From positions 14,220,501-14,284,500 of the forward strand of contig NC_092569.1 in NCBI RefSeq assembly GCF_037975245.1: 64,000 bases of DNA, given 5' to 3'. Positions 11,865-23,215 of this stretch are shown here, one piece after another (within the stretch, counting starts at the first letter, position 1; each line of letters begins with the position of its first letter). The notes beneath the pieces were generated by a model. It searched no databases and was not told the origin of the DNA. It was given only the letters and a program-made list of their open reading frames with translations. The position numbers and the translations under genes are program-made. Source of the DNA: Apostichopus japonicus (lineage: Eukaryota; Echinodermata; Holothuroidea; Aspidochirotida; Stichopodidae).

Positions 11865-13010
11865 ATTTGCCTACAGGCTTCGCCCTCCCTTGGCAAATTA
11901 TTCGCTACGCGCCTGTTCGAATTTGTAAAGCAAACAACAGATATCACATCATGTCACTGAGCATGAAAATGGCGTTCCAGGATAAACAGCTTCAAAACTG
12001 TCTATGTGTAGTCAAAGACGAAGGAGCCCAATTTGATTTGGGGAGCTGTAACGATTTGCCCGAAAAATAAAACCAACATTTTCGCGCGCTCCGCGCGCGT
12101 TCAACATGTTAATGTCAATATCATATAAGCAAGCATCGGTTATTACATCGCATGCCATCATGTACCGTACGGTCACTGAAAAGTTGCGCAGTATACCATG
12201 GGATGCTCATATAAACAACGAATTGTCCTATGTTGATGGAGAAAAAAGCATGCAGGTCCAATTATGTCAAAACTCTCTTTTACATTAGTAATGGCGAATG
12301 AGTCGGCCGAGCTTAGAACTTTATTTTAATTACCAAGGAGATCATTTTTAAACTATTCATTTCCTTTAGCTACATCATTGCAATGTATTTTTCTTTCAGT
12401 ATAGGTGCCCGAAAAATTCTCAGCATATTGCCCAATTTTCAGAAAGAAATATTTCGTTAGCCCCCCCCCCCTCCGCCTCCTTGACCTATGTGTGTAGTGT
12501 TCGGTTTCGGAAATATATCTGGTATTTTTTTCATTTCCTTCAACGAAGTTTTATAATAGCCGTTATAGGAGGTTACAATATTTGTACACCAATAAATTAA
12601 CTGTGTCTGAATTTTCGAAAATTTCCTGACCAACGTTCTTCATCATACTTCCCTCTACTCGTGCAATTTTGACCAGTCTGTTAGGGGTTGAAGGAGGTTT
12701 TTCTATATTGGTTGTCCATTTTTTGCAACATTATGGGTATGTTTTGAAGTAAGCTTAATCACGAGAAATGTGAATTTTGAAATTCTGAACAAAAAATGGG
12801 CTTAAAACCTTCAAAAGTGGGGCTGTCGGGTATTGTGGGTCGCGACGTAGAATCACCTACAAAAAGCAATGATCCACAGGAGATGCGATGAGGTCGAACA
12901 TGATGTGTGACTAGTGAAAATCTTCAAAAAGGTTATGGATGGGAAAAAAGTATTGGGAGATATTTGGTTCTCAGGCAAAAGTGTACATCTGGTTGGTCAT
13001 TTTCAAGCCC

Positions 13011-13104
13011 GAGAAGTGTCATTTCCGGTGATCTGGGGGGTATCAAAACCAGAAATTTTCTTGTACGCTGCGCGCCAACCGATGGTGGCGCTCCGCTTAG
13101 ATAG
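13011..13104. repeat. Direct repeat, copy 2 (with 11771-11864)
   Basis: Second copy of the segment at 11771-11864, lying just inside the CACGCCCCTG-type right end at 13146. Confidence 0.75.
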
Positions 13105-13620
13105 TAATTCGCGCCCCCGGGTTAGAAAATCCTGGATACGCCCCTGCCAACTGACCTACACAATTGTATATGTAATGCTCCTAGAGGTTTGATGATTTTT
13201 TCTTAAAGTTTGCATTTGCTAGGACGTTTGATGTTAATTTGAAAAGAGACTGTATGTCAAGTTTGTTATTTTAAGAGAAAGAATTGTTCAGAGTCTTGAC
13301 TTTTTACTGTCCAATGCAGAATTAGAGAGGCTTGAAACATTTTGTTTGTGTTACAAAAATTCATCTATTCAAAGACAGAAACGAGAAGCAGACATGGTCA
13401 GTACACATAAGAGACAAGATTAATGGCAATGAAATCTGTCCAATGTTGACTTGAGACTTTGACAATTTTAATGACTTGGACAATTGACAAAAAAATGCAA
13501 GTTCTTGCAGAATACACGTTTAAATTCTTTCTAGTGCCGTGATATTTTGACAATGAATTAACTCATTTGGCAATGTCTATCCCTGACTCATGTGGCCGTG
13601 CTATACAGTTAATTTCAAAC

Positions 13621-13770
13621 CTGATTAGCTTCATGTGATGACCATCCATATGCCACAAACTATGAGGACCAGGAACAGAATATGAACGTCTTGTGACAGC
13701 CTTTTCCCATCTTCTTGCCATTCCAACAGTGTTAACAGATTTTAAATATGTTTATCCCAAACTCTTCTCA
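13621..13770 (-). pseudogene. Integrase-like core exon, copy A (decayed)
   Basis: Counterpart of the exon at 52611-52755. Minus-strand translation gives MARRWEKAVTRRSYSVPGP followed by SLWHMDGHHMKLIR, matching the integrase (rve-like) family in which LWHxDG carries the first catalytic Asp. Two lesions are visible: the acceptor AG of copy B is changed (CTGCAC on the + strand in B, CCGCAA here), and a TAA falls upstream of the conserved part. The later catalytic residues are not encoded here. Copy A is therefore probably dead. Confidence 0.55.
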
Positions 13771-14416
13771 GCCGCAATTTAATCCTAAGTAGTAACTAGA
13801 CATCTGTTAAAAGTCAGAGATTATTTCTTCACGTTTGTAATAAAATAGTGGTGATAAATTTGTTATAATTAATTAAATACTGAATGCTAAAAATCAAGTG
13901 TATACTGTTCAATGTATTCACAATGCGGTGAATGGAATAAATGAGATGGCTGAATGTCACATTCTTATACTTATAGGTACAAGTGTGGCACTTAATGCAA
14001 TGAATTCCTTACATTCCTTCAATAGACAATATAAACTTTGATCTGTACAGAAAAGTTCAGCTAATTTAGTTATACTTTTGCATTTGCAGATATGTTGACA
14101 GGTTGTACATCTTGATCGCAACTGAATTCCTTTCAGGTCTAAACTGTGAAGTTTAACATTTGTACTGAATATGTTTTAATTCTGTACATATGCTCTACAT
14201 CCGTTCCTTCCTCTATATATCGAGAAGTTTTATCCATATAAGCACTATGTATAGTGTGCATATTAACATCTTTCTGCTGATTTGGGGTTAAAATAACGAT
14301 GTGTGGAATCAAAAATTACTTGCTTAGACAATAATATATATATATATATAGCATCTCCTATATATCTCATTCCCACAAACAAAAGTTGCATGCCAACTGA
14401 AATAAATAATCCTCAC

Positions 14417-14512
14417 CTTGACACCGAAGTTGGGAAAGTCGGCATGCGGGCATCTTATAGGCTCTTGCAAAGCTTCTTGAGTGATATTTGAGTAAGTGTT
14501 TCTATTGTTCAG
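14417..14512 (-). CDS. Integrase-like upstream exon, copy A
   Basis: A 96-bp minus-strand block, open for 32 codons in phase 0, is bounded by TAG (acceptor side) and a GTGAGG donor. The peptide contains YSNITQEALQE and HADFPNFGVK. It resembles the N-terminal region of animal integrase-core proteins, where a segment of the type ISDxxLDxxVxEIxxxFPNCG precedes the catalytic core. The same exon with the same boundaries exists in copy B at 53358-53453, and conservation of frame and donor supports it being a real exon. The Cys of FPNC is Phe here. Confidence 0.5.
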
Positions 14513-15169
14513 CTACATTTTTTTGAGATATTTATAAATGAAAGGCGGCGAACATTTGATTGATTTTCCATTCACCTTTGCAGTAATTGCTTTTGTCGAG
14601 AGAGAAGCAGTAATTTCTCTCTAGTAACAACTGACCTTGGGCGACCCGATGACCTGAAATATAAATGTAAACAAAAGTGAAGTGACTGATCGATACTTTA
14701 CACAGTACCTGCATAACATGATCCTTTGTTTTTCTTTGATTTCGGTTGCTCCATGCAATGCGCCGCCATTTTCTGATGGATTTTGTTTGAGATATTTCTT
14801 GTTCTCCTTTTCTTCTTTGAAAGATACACTAAGGTCTGTTGACAACGATTGTGATGAAATTACTAGCCAACAGCTACACTTAACAGGGTATATGTACAAA
14901 CATTCTTACAAATTGCTGATTACTATAAGTCAATTAACATTTATCATAAAGTATCTGCGACATGTTTATGATATGACACAGTAATTCCTAAAGTGATTAA
15001 AATGTCATGGTAGGCAATAAAGTTCAAAGTACATACTTTTACTGCATTCCGTACTTATGCTGATAGCTTACTGTTTCATATTAGCAAATTAATGAGGTGC
15101 ATGATAAGACTGAATGATTAGTACTGATAAGACTACTTATTCGAGTCCGTGCAGTTAAGAGGAAAGTCT

Positions 15170-15415
15170 CGTGTACGGAAACTAAATTTTGGAAATCTCT
15201 TATTCGAGCTCTTTATATGTCGAATTCAGTTTTAGATATCTCTAATTCAAATTCTTGATATCTCTTATCAGTTCTGGATATCTCTAAATCGAAATCTTGA
15301 TATCTCGAATTCAGTTTCTGATATCCAAAATGCGTTTTGTATATTGATATCTGGAAATGAATGAGAGATGTCTGGAAATGAATTAGAGATATTTTAAAAT
15401 GAATTAGAGATAGCT
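15170..15415. repeat. GATATCTCTAATTC inverted motif array
   Basis: The left half repeats variants of GATATCTCTAATTCA in one orientation; the right half repeats the reverse complement (GAATTAGAGATATT, GATATCTGGAAATG). It forms an imperfect foldback of short units. Copy B keeps only a reduced version near 54825-54910. Confidence 0.7.
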
Positions 15416-16143
15416 GTAATTATTGAATTAATGTTAAAATTGTTATATATTAACAGTTAAGTGACATGCGCAAATAAAAGAAGTTCGTGTACAATATGTA
15501 GATCGTGTGCACACCACTCTAAGTATTATGAAGGGCCGTTCATACCATATGTTTTGTGTTTAATGAAAATGAAAATGACAATAAAGCATCAGACACACTC
15601 TGGCTGTTGACCACGGAAGACCGTCTCCGGTATACTCTCTAGCATTTCATTATTGGAACCTCCTGGGTCTCTAAACACATTTTCTAATATATAAAACAAT
15701 GTCGTTCCATACGGGCGATGACGCATCGAGTCCAAGGTCCAAGTTCATATGCTGCACAACGTAATATATATGAAGCGTGTAACATTGAATAGGATTGATC
15801 ATGTAATAAACTCTACTTTAGGAAATGTACGATTATTCGATGCAGACTTTCTAAGTTACATATCATGCATATGCATGTTTATCTCTCTCTTGGATCCTAG
15901 TTAATTTCTTCGTAACCGAACGGATGTCGAGACTGATGTAGAAGACGACAACGATACGCAAACTCTTTTGCAGGTTTGAATTATTACGTTATTTCGTTAT
16001 GATATTGATACTTTGATGAAACTTTGAACACCATTTCTTCTCTCATTATTTTCCTTTGAAGTGGTATGGTTTCATAATGCACATTTCCTTTATTTAAAAC
16101 TATATGACTTTCATAAACGTTCGAACATCATACTCTCCGTTGA

Positions 16144-17515
16144 CAGTCGGAGATCTGACCTCAAGAAAAAACCGTTATTGCGCAATTATTAGTCACGAGA
16201 CGTATCAGTAGTAAAAACTACTCTCTTCCGGATTGCGAAGTTGCGTGAATCCAATCGACACCACATAAGGAAATTGTCGGAATTATTCATATTCTTATAT
16301 TTCAGAAGCGATAAATTTCTTCATATGTGACGTAAAACATTCCTTTACTCGAAAATATCCGAGTTTTTACGAAACTAAGCTGCTGGAGTATGGTTGACGA
16401 CGAATAAATGAACTCTACTTGCGAGAAATAGTGAGGTGAGTACCTAAATTTAGCTCCGATTTTATCTGTGACATTGCCGTCTTAAGTCACCAGTCGTACC
16501 AACGGGTGAATTTTCTGGTATAAGACATTTTTCATACAATATACCACACCGTGAAATCATTTCACGGTTAAATGAGGTTATTTTTGGCCTGCTGAAAATG
16601 AGACCCTAAACGTGTTGCTTGGGTCTTTATTTTTATCCTATCGTATACACTACACGAAGCGATCAGTGCTTAGGCTTCGCAATCGCATTAACAAAGCCAC
16701 GGAGTACACAGTATTTGTCAGTAGCCTAGCCTATGTTTATTAACTTGTTATAGCAGTACGTACACAAAACTGTCCTACATCCTACAGGTGTGCACAAGCA
16801 CAGGGTAAATTATGAATATGATTTGGAGAAGGCCCCAGGAGTGCGTGGGCTTACGTAGTGTGTTGGTAAAATACTAGCCCTAGTACTGTAATGCTAGGGA
16901 ACCAATTAGCATTAGTGACACACTCCCTAATATTAATAATAGTTATTACCTAGGCCTATTTCTCTTATCTCAAACTCAAATTTGTCAGCTCACAGCGTCC
17001 TAGTTCATTTATTAGTTAGGTATCCCTGATTCTAAATGCTACTTGCATAGTTCGGTGTCCCTACTTATAATTATAGCCAAGTTCATATCTAGAACTTTAG
17101 CAGTTGTATGATGTTTTTGAAGTCGTACAAGTATTTCAAACTTTATTGATGCCTACAATTCACAAAAGTACAAGCAATAGTCTAACTTATTCCTATACCA
17201 TTTCAGACATGTTTTTCTAATCTAAGTAAGCTAAACCTAGGAGTTGGATTATTGGGTTCATTTCTAAAGGCCAGCCATAAGCCTCCTGTAGGCTGTAGTT
17301 GGTGTCAGTACTTGATAATGTCATAGCCTTGCCTATCTTAAGTTAGTTGCAGACCAAGTAGTAGTACTATTCTAGTGCTTGCTGTTTACATTTTATATAG
17401 GCTAGTCCAAGCCCATTAAGTGTCATTTTATATAATACTTTTTTTATAATCTTAGCTCTTTACTGTTTTATTTATGTAGCTATTGTTGTAAATAAGCTTG
17501 TAATTATCCATTGCT
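16144..17515. other. Intergenic sequence, no gene seen
   Basis: AT-rich sequence with scattered TAGGCCTA-like words. No coding motif or repeat structure was noted. Confidence 0.5.
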
Positions 17516-17887
17516 ATGCCTAAGGAAAGTGCATGCCAAACCTTGCATCCTAGTAAAACAAGTGGGCCATGTAAAGTGTGCCTGAAAAGTAAATTTCGCT
17601 ACTGGCATATTGGTCAGGCACTTCCACACTGCGTTCAGTTGTTCATCAACTTGAAAGAACAAGGTATATATGATGAAGACTGTATTTGCAAGTCATGTCA
17701 GAAGAAATATTCCAAACCACCAGGAAATGAACCACCCTTCCAGAGAGGATACAAAAGGTCCCATGGAAGAGAATATACTGTCGTTGAATGTTCTAGTGCC
17801 GACAAAATTCATGAAACTAATGTCACTTGCATACTGTTATTGTTGCTTTTGTTGGGGTGCCTGCTTTTTGGGCCTGCCACATTATAA
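17516..17887 (+). CDS. Cys-rich N-terminal coding exon, unknown protein
   Basis: From ATG at 17516 the first about 70 codons have a compact Cys pattern: CKVC near residues 19-22, an isolated Cys near residue 39, then CICKSC near residues 56-61, followed by a Lys-rich KKYSKPP stretch. This spacing suggests a small zinc-binding treble-clef or ZAD-like domain. The later part (hydrophobic LLLLLLLG before the stop) looks like read-through into an intron, so the true exon probably ends earlier; no clear donor was chosen. The preceding AT-rich stretch could be a 5' UTR. The family is not recognised. Nearest downstream coding relics are on the opposite strand. Confidence 0.4.
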   Translation: MPKESACQTLHPSKTSGPCKVCLKSKFRYWHIGQALPHCVQLFINLKEQGIYDEDCICKSCQKKYSKPPGNEPPFQRGYKRSHGREYTVVECSSADKIHETNVTCILLLLLLLGCLLFGPATL

Positions 17888-20040
17888 ACATTTACTTATT
17901 TTTAATTCCACAGTATGAGCAGAAGCATAAAGTCTACTTGTTTGATAGTAAGTTTACAGGTTGTGTATGAAAACCACAATGGGTTGCCTTCATTCTTATA
18001 ACGCATATCAACCTCTTCCAACCTTTCGTCAACATTTTTGGAACTGGCTATTTTTATGTATGAAATTTAAGCAAAATTGCTTTCATAATGACCACCGTTA
18101 CAAGTATTCAGACTGATTGTGATTGTTTTAAGAAATCTTCTTTAAAATAAACAATCTTGTATGGCGGCAGCTCATTGTTTATCATAAAAGGATGAACAGG
18201 CTGGTACTAACAGGTGATTATTTCAGCTATGCCAATTGTCATTTCTGATTTCTGACTCCATAATTTTCACCACTTAAATTCAAAGTGATAGAATTCAGAA
18301 ACGTAACACTGCTTTTTTTCAGTTTCAGATTTCTGTGTTTGTATACATATACTAAATACGGTAGCTATGCACCAGCCTGTCAGCTTATTGTGGCTCTTGT
18401 ACAGGTATGCTTCTCACTGTTTGCCTTGTCATTGGCCATATCAATACTAATACTTTTTCGTCACTCCAGTATAGTCTTTCACTTCACCACTTGCCTTCTT
18501 TTCAGATACAGGCTGAATTTGTTGCACTGTTTGTTTGTGATTTGTCTCTCCTCACATTACAAGTACAGTTTTCCTGTCTGTCACATGTTTCCGTCCAAAT
18601 TTGTGGTATAAAAAGCTTCCATTGTAATGTAAGCATCCTGCAAATGCTTGAATCTTGTCTATTTGATTAAGTACTGCATCTTATTTTGGAGACCAAAACA
18701 TGTTTCCTTGGTAAAATTATTTGTTTTGGTTTTGTTTTGAAGCAAGTAACCAAAAATTTTCAACTTCTTAGTACTGGTTAAAGATTGCCCAGTACAGGAA
18801 GAAAACAATGAATATTTAATTTTCCACACCACATGTAACTGCATGCAGAGTCTTTACTCTGTTTATTTCATAGAGGGGGTGGGTAGAAGGAGAGTTGAGA
18901 TGGATATGTTAAACCATGTGAAGTATAACTTTCAGTCTTGAACACTGTGAACTCTTCCATGGAAGGTCCTATCCATAAATGATTAGGTATTATGTTTGAA
19001 GATGGGGGTTTTTGGGGGGGTATTCATTTTTGTATTTATATATCTTGTATTCATTGAAAGAAATTGTCAAAAGAAGGAACAATGTGTTTGACAAAGTAAG
19101 ATTTTATTATTGTTATAGTAATGGGTATATACATTAAGAAGCAGTGCATTTGACTGCCTAAAGAATAGTTACCATTGGTTCTACTTCTAAAGACTTGTCT
19201 TGCAAAACGATTCCATTTCTTTTGCGCAAGACCTTTTATGTTAGTCTTTGCAAAAATGGTCACACCCATTACTTATTTAATACTCTTTATGTTGGCAATT
19301 TTCTATATACTTGCCTACAAACTGCTTATATCATTCCTGCACCTTTGCTTTGAACAAGATTTAAGTTCTATTCTTTCATACCACAAGCAGCTAACCATCA
19401 TGTCAAAGTTGCAAAGTACCTATGTGGCTGCAGAGCACCTTAACCCACCAAGCCATGAGGACATAGATTTAGTAATGTTGTAGGAAAATTAGATACCAAG
19501 TTAAAAGTTTTATATCATCTACCTGAAGCTGTTCGTTTTTCTTCTTCGTTTCGTTTATTCCAGTATAAATTGCATTAAATACGGTAAAGAAGCCTACTGT
19601 AACTGTAAAAATATATATTAATTGTTAATCTTGGACAGTTCCTGATACTAATCACCATTGAAGTGTCCCAGAAGCCTAGCTCTCGGCTCTCGGTTAGAGC
19701 CTGAAAACAAGTTGTTTCAAGTTAAGTCCACGATATAAACTTTCGGGTATATCGCATAAATATGCATATATATAAGTTGTAAGTTCACAAGGGGGGTGCA
19801 CATCAGAATCATATGTCACCGTTACACTGCTTATTTCATCATTATTAATTACTGTTTATGATGAGAGTACTGTTCTTTGTCCCTCTCTGTCAATAGTTGT
19901 GTAATTTTTCATTAATATAGACATGTAGATTACAACACCGTAGAAGTGTTTGATATATACGTAATATACACAATATTACTTGTTGATACTGTATGAGGTT
20001 GAAAATCGACAGATGTCTGAAAATTGGCACACTAGTTTTC
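17888..20040. other. Intergenic or intronic sequence
   Basis: T-rich sequence. A short frame ending near 19483 (SHEDIDLVML at its C-terminus) follows a plausible acceptor (ATTCTTTCATACCACAAG) and might be a last exon, but nothing links it to 17516. Otherwise no coding signal. Confidence 0.35.
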
Positions 20041-20345
20041 AAAATAAAAGTTTGGATGATCTGACAACATGGTGATGTATCTACAAAAACATTGAAGTTG
20101 AGCTCCATTGGTGGAATGTGTAACCACGTTAATGGACACTGCTTTGGTCAATGTTCAATAAGGGTCAAATTATTCGAACCCTGTGTAAAAAAAAAAAATG
20201 GGGGGGAGTTAAAGTGGTCACAGTCACTTTTATAAACGTACGCTTGGTATGTAAATCCACCTTAGAACAATTTACAATCCCCTCTTTTTGAGTCTTATTT
20301 GGTCACTTGATGTTAGTAGATGTTACTTTGAAGCCTTGTTAATAC
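20041..20345. repeat. Dispersed repeat, copy 1 (with 28816-29114)
   Basis: Same-orientation match to 28816-29114 across about 300 bp, sharing TTTGGATGATCTGA, TTGAAGTTGAGCTC, GGGTCAAATTATT and CGCTTGGTATGTAAATC in order. Noncoding, family unknown. Confidence 0.85.
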
Positions 20346-20524
20346 ATTACTGTTACAACGAAACTCTATAACAAATAACAATTAAGGTAGTGTTCATTGG
20401 CGTATTAGCTTACTTGAGAATTCATCTATTCTATTCAAGTATTATATTTCCTCACAGTACTAGGGTAGAATAGTGTTCGCGAATTGTTCAAGTTGAAGCA
20501 CTATTGCAAAACAGACTTAACTTA

Positions 20525-20790
20525 TCGCCATAAAGACTAACGTATTCATTGGTCATGATGTGGATACTCTCATTTCGCCACATAAGGACTAAATATCTGC
20601 GTTAAACCTTGTGGCGACATGCGATATCCCCACATAATGACTAGTGAATATTGTCGGTATTGGCGGTCATTATGTAGCAGTGTTAGGATCACATCATAAG
20701 TAAAATGTTCTTGGTCATTTTGTGGAGGTGCTATTAGTGCCATGTAAGGAATTAAATTGTTCTTGGTCATTAGGTGGCGATAAATTTGTA
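20525..20790. repeat. Iterated GGTCATTATGTGGCGATA-like motif cluster
   Basis: At least six degenerate copies of TTGGTCATNATGTGGCGATA occur here in both orientations, for example TCGCCACATAAGGACTA, GCGGTCATTATGTAGC and TTGGTCATTAGGTGGCGATA. The organisation resembles the subterminal arrays of the two CACTA-like elements, but no matching terminus was found. Confidence 0.6.
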
Positions 20791-20939
20791 TTAACACAAT
20801 GACTTAGGTTAAGATAATTTGTGTCTGCATTTTTGTCGGTTTTGGCTTTCCATAGGTAACTAACTATACTGTTTTATACATCACGTGTAGCAATGCCGCC
20901 ACGTTGACTGATTTGATGAATCTGTGCTTTTGAAGACAA

Positions 20940-22190
20940 TTAAGAGTAGCCCATTTTAATTTCTTTGAATCCTTGCCAACGTAAAAAGTTAAAACTTGGA
21001 TTACCAGCTTGCTTTAAACAGTTCTCAAACATTAAGCAATTGCTAAACTTAGATCTATTAAAATCAGTAAATTTAGACAACTTTTCAATTGCATCTAATA
21101 TTCTGATGTCCATAACAATCAAGTTAATAAGAACATCTGACATTCTAAGGAACATGTGTAAACCACTTTAGAAAGTAAATATGTTGGGGGAAAGTGGTGG
21201 AGCAGAACAGTTATATCTTACCTTCGAATTGTTTGACAACTTTGGACACTCCTCAATTTCTTTAATTGATCGACGAGAAGGTCTTTCATATTCTTCATCA
21301 TAGCTAATCGCATGAAATTGATTTGAAGGAGATTTACAATAATTGCATGGATACCTACTAGATGCTTCATCAAAACATAATATACATAACAAAATTTCAT
21401 AATCCCCACCTTGAAAGTATGTTATTTTGTGAGTTACTGTTCCAAAATTTATTTCAGCGAACTCTTCAACGTCACATCTGAGATCCTTTTGGTTATCCTT
21501 TTCTTTATCCTAGAATATTGCAATAGGATAGTTTCCTTCACTGCATGTTGCTTTCGACTCGTTAAGGATGGTCAACGTGAAATTTAAAACATGCAAATAC
21601 CTTCTAACCCAAGGTACCATCACCTGATAACTTTACTTTCATTTCTTCCCCATCTTGTACAAGTCCTTTCTGCTTTAAAATACCAACCTTAGTGCATGAT
21701 TGGCTAACTATAATTCTTTGAAATCATGAAGACTGTGTTAGAGTTGCTGTAACTTCAGCTGCATTATCCCTTTATTCAATTTGTGTTATTTTAATTTTGA
21801 ACAAACTAGGAATGTTGCTGTTAGAGCAAAGAACCCTATAAGCTTTGTCTTAGATACCAAACCTATCTTTCACATACAATACAACCTAAATTTTTCAACA
21901 GGTTGCTTTTGTATATCATTTAAGTTAAGTTTATTGTTTCTGTCTTCTCTGAATTGACCCTTTCAAAATGTAGGCTTATAGGCTGTATCTGCTGTGATCA
22001 AAGAAAACTTAAAGCTCCTTTGCAACTGTCTGCAGTGCTTTTTCGAAGCGTACTTATACTTATATAAGATCTTCCTTAAAAGTTCACTGCATCTACTTGC
22101 CAACTGCTGATTTTGAAAAATGACATCTTTTACTTCCAAAGTTGCAGTTTTAATTTCATTTTCTAGTTGGGATACTTTCATAGTCAAGCA
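20940..22190 (-). pseudogene. Decayed gene of the KLSGDGT/LHMFLR metazoan family
   Basis: Reading down the minus strand from 22190: a coiled-coil stretch (MKVSQLENEIKTATLEVKD), then VKDRFGI and KAYRVLCSN, KVKLSGDGT near 21630, then in another frame RYLHVLNFTLTILNES, a Cys-rich block (CNYCKSPSNQFHAIS) and finally SGLHMFLRMSDVLINLIV near 21150. The motif order matches a long, uncharacterised multi-copy protein family I know from cnidarian, fish and echinoderm genomes (LSGDGTxIGKRLHV...NFTF, then LHMFLRVADVLI). Its function is unknown to me; a transposon origin is often suspected from its copy number. Several in-frame stops and at least one frameshift break it here, including a TAA six codons before the ATG of MFLR. 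Confidence 0.6.
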
Positions 22191-22224
22191 ATGTTTTCAA
22201 CTTCTTCATTTAACACTTTAAACT

Positions 22225-23215
22225 AGATAGATAGATGATTTATTCAGCCACATGCATATAAATACAATGGAAATTGTTCAAACACAAAGCTCTAAAACAG
22301 ACATGAAATTGAAAACGCATAACGATGAAACACATATAAAAGTGATATTGCATGAGTAATAAATACCGGTAGGCTAACGACAATGGTGTAAAAACATTAC
22401 GATAAAAGTGACGATGTAAAAAAGTACTAATGATAAGAAATATGTACGGCATGAACCATAAAATGTATACTTGTACGATAAACAGAGCGCTAATTTGTAT
22501 AAAGCAGAATTCAGAACATATAAGACATAAGATACAGGGAGTGATAAATAAGTTAGAGACTATGATACGCATTGAAAATCTTCACTGCAGATGGATAAAA
22601 ACTGTTGGTGAAACGCTTCAAACCTCTAAAAGCTAGTAGTCTATTGCCCGAGGGAAGGAAATTGAAATGCACAAATGCTGGGTGGGAATGATCTTTCATA
22701 ATACAATCTACACGCCTCAGTGCTTGCTCGTGATACAATGAATGCAGGGATGGTAGACTAGTGTCAATTATACGCTCAGCACTCCTGATAACTGACTGTA
22801 CTTTCCCTAGATCCCTCTGACTCACACGACTAAACCAGACTAAAATGTTTGTTGTTAAAATACTCTCTATAATTGCACGATAGAAATTCACTAAAATAAG
22901 ATCACTTACACCATAAGATTTAAGAGTCCGTAAAAAGAATATTCTCTGACGTCCCTTCTTCAATATTTCATCTGAATTTTCATTGCAAGACAATTGTTCA
23001 TAATGAATGTGCATAGTAAGTTTAATGTGTGCACCTGCTCTACAGCAGAACCATTTATGATCAGAGGGTCCTTTGTGTTTTTGTTCCGCCTGAAGTCCAC
23101 AATCAGTTCCTTAGTTTTGTCCACATTAAGAGTTAAGTTGTTATCGTAGCACCAGTTCACCAGAAGGTTTACCTCATCACGGTAGTGGCTTTATCGTCAT
23201 CTGTGATCATGTGGG
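22225..23215 (-). mobile_element. Rex1/Babar-like (CR1 group) LINE fragment
   Basis: The minus strand encodes the C-terminal part of a non-LTR reverse transcriptase: NWCYDNNLTLNVDKTKELIV and DFRRNK (thumb region), then after a deletion or frameshift DEILKKGRQRIFFLRTLKS, SILTTNILVWF, SAERIIDTSLPSLHSLY and a final SGNRLLAFRG / NSFYPSAVKIFN. This order is characteristic of Rex1/Babar-type elements. The 5' part, including the YADD region, is missing, and the YLG block between the two frames is lost. The 3' end runs to a short (TAGA)n tract near 22224-22240. Inactive, 5'-truncated copy. Confidence 0.75.

Larger units (their letters stand above)
11169..13146. mobile_element. hAT-like non-autonomous element(s) with CAGGSGCGTATCC ends
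   Basis: The left end is CAGGCGCGTATCC and the right end, reverse-complemented, is CAGGGGCGTATCC. An internal end GCTACGCGCCTG at 11904-11915 also matches the left end inverted, so this may be one element ending at 11915 plus a second, or a composite. A segment of about 94 bp (11771-11864) recurs at 13011-13104, as expected of two related right halves. Ends of this kind are common in hAT-like MITEs of marine invertebrates. No 8-bp duplication was found. No transposase is evident. Confidence 0.5.
13311..16143. repeat. Duplicated segment, copy A
   Basis: This stretch matches, in the same orientation, 52160-55259 continued at 63424-63808. Long blocks align with scattered substitutions and small indels: 13316-13550, 13564-13800, 13840-14300, 14380-15000, 15350-15760 and 15771-16143. 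Differences from copy B: no HECT-like exon on the left, no 8.2-kb CACTA-like insert at about 15763-15771, and a different sequence between about 15090 and 15340. It carries minus-strand integrase-like exon relics. No terminal repeats were found at its edges, so whether it moved as an element or arose by segmental duplication is open. Confidence 0.9.

Noticed and set aside
22240-22572. 110-codon minus-strand open frame after the Rex1-like RT
   Set aside because: Hydrophobic composition from AT-rich LINE 3' UTR; no motif.
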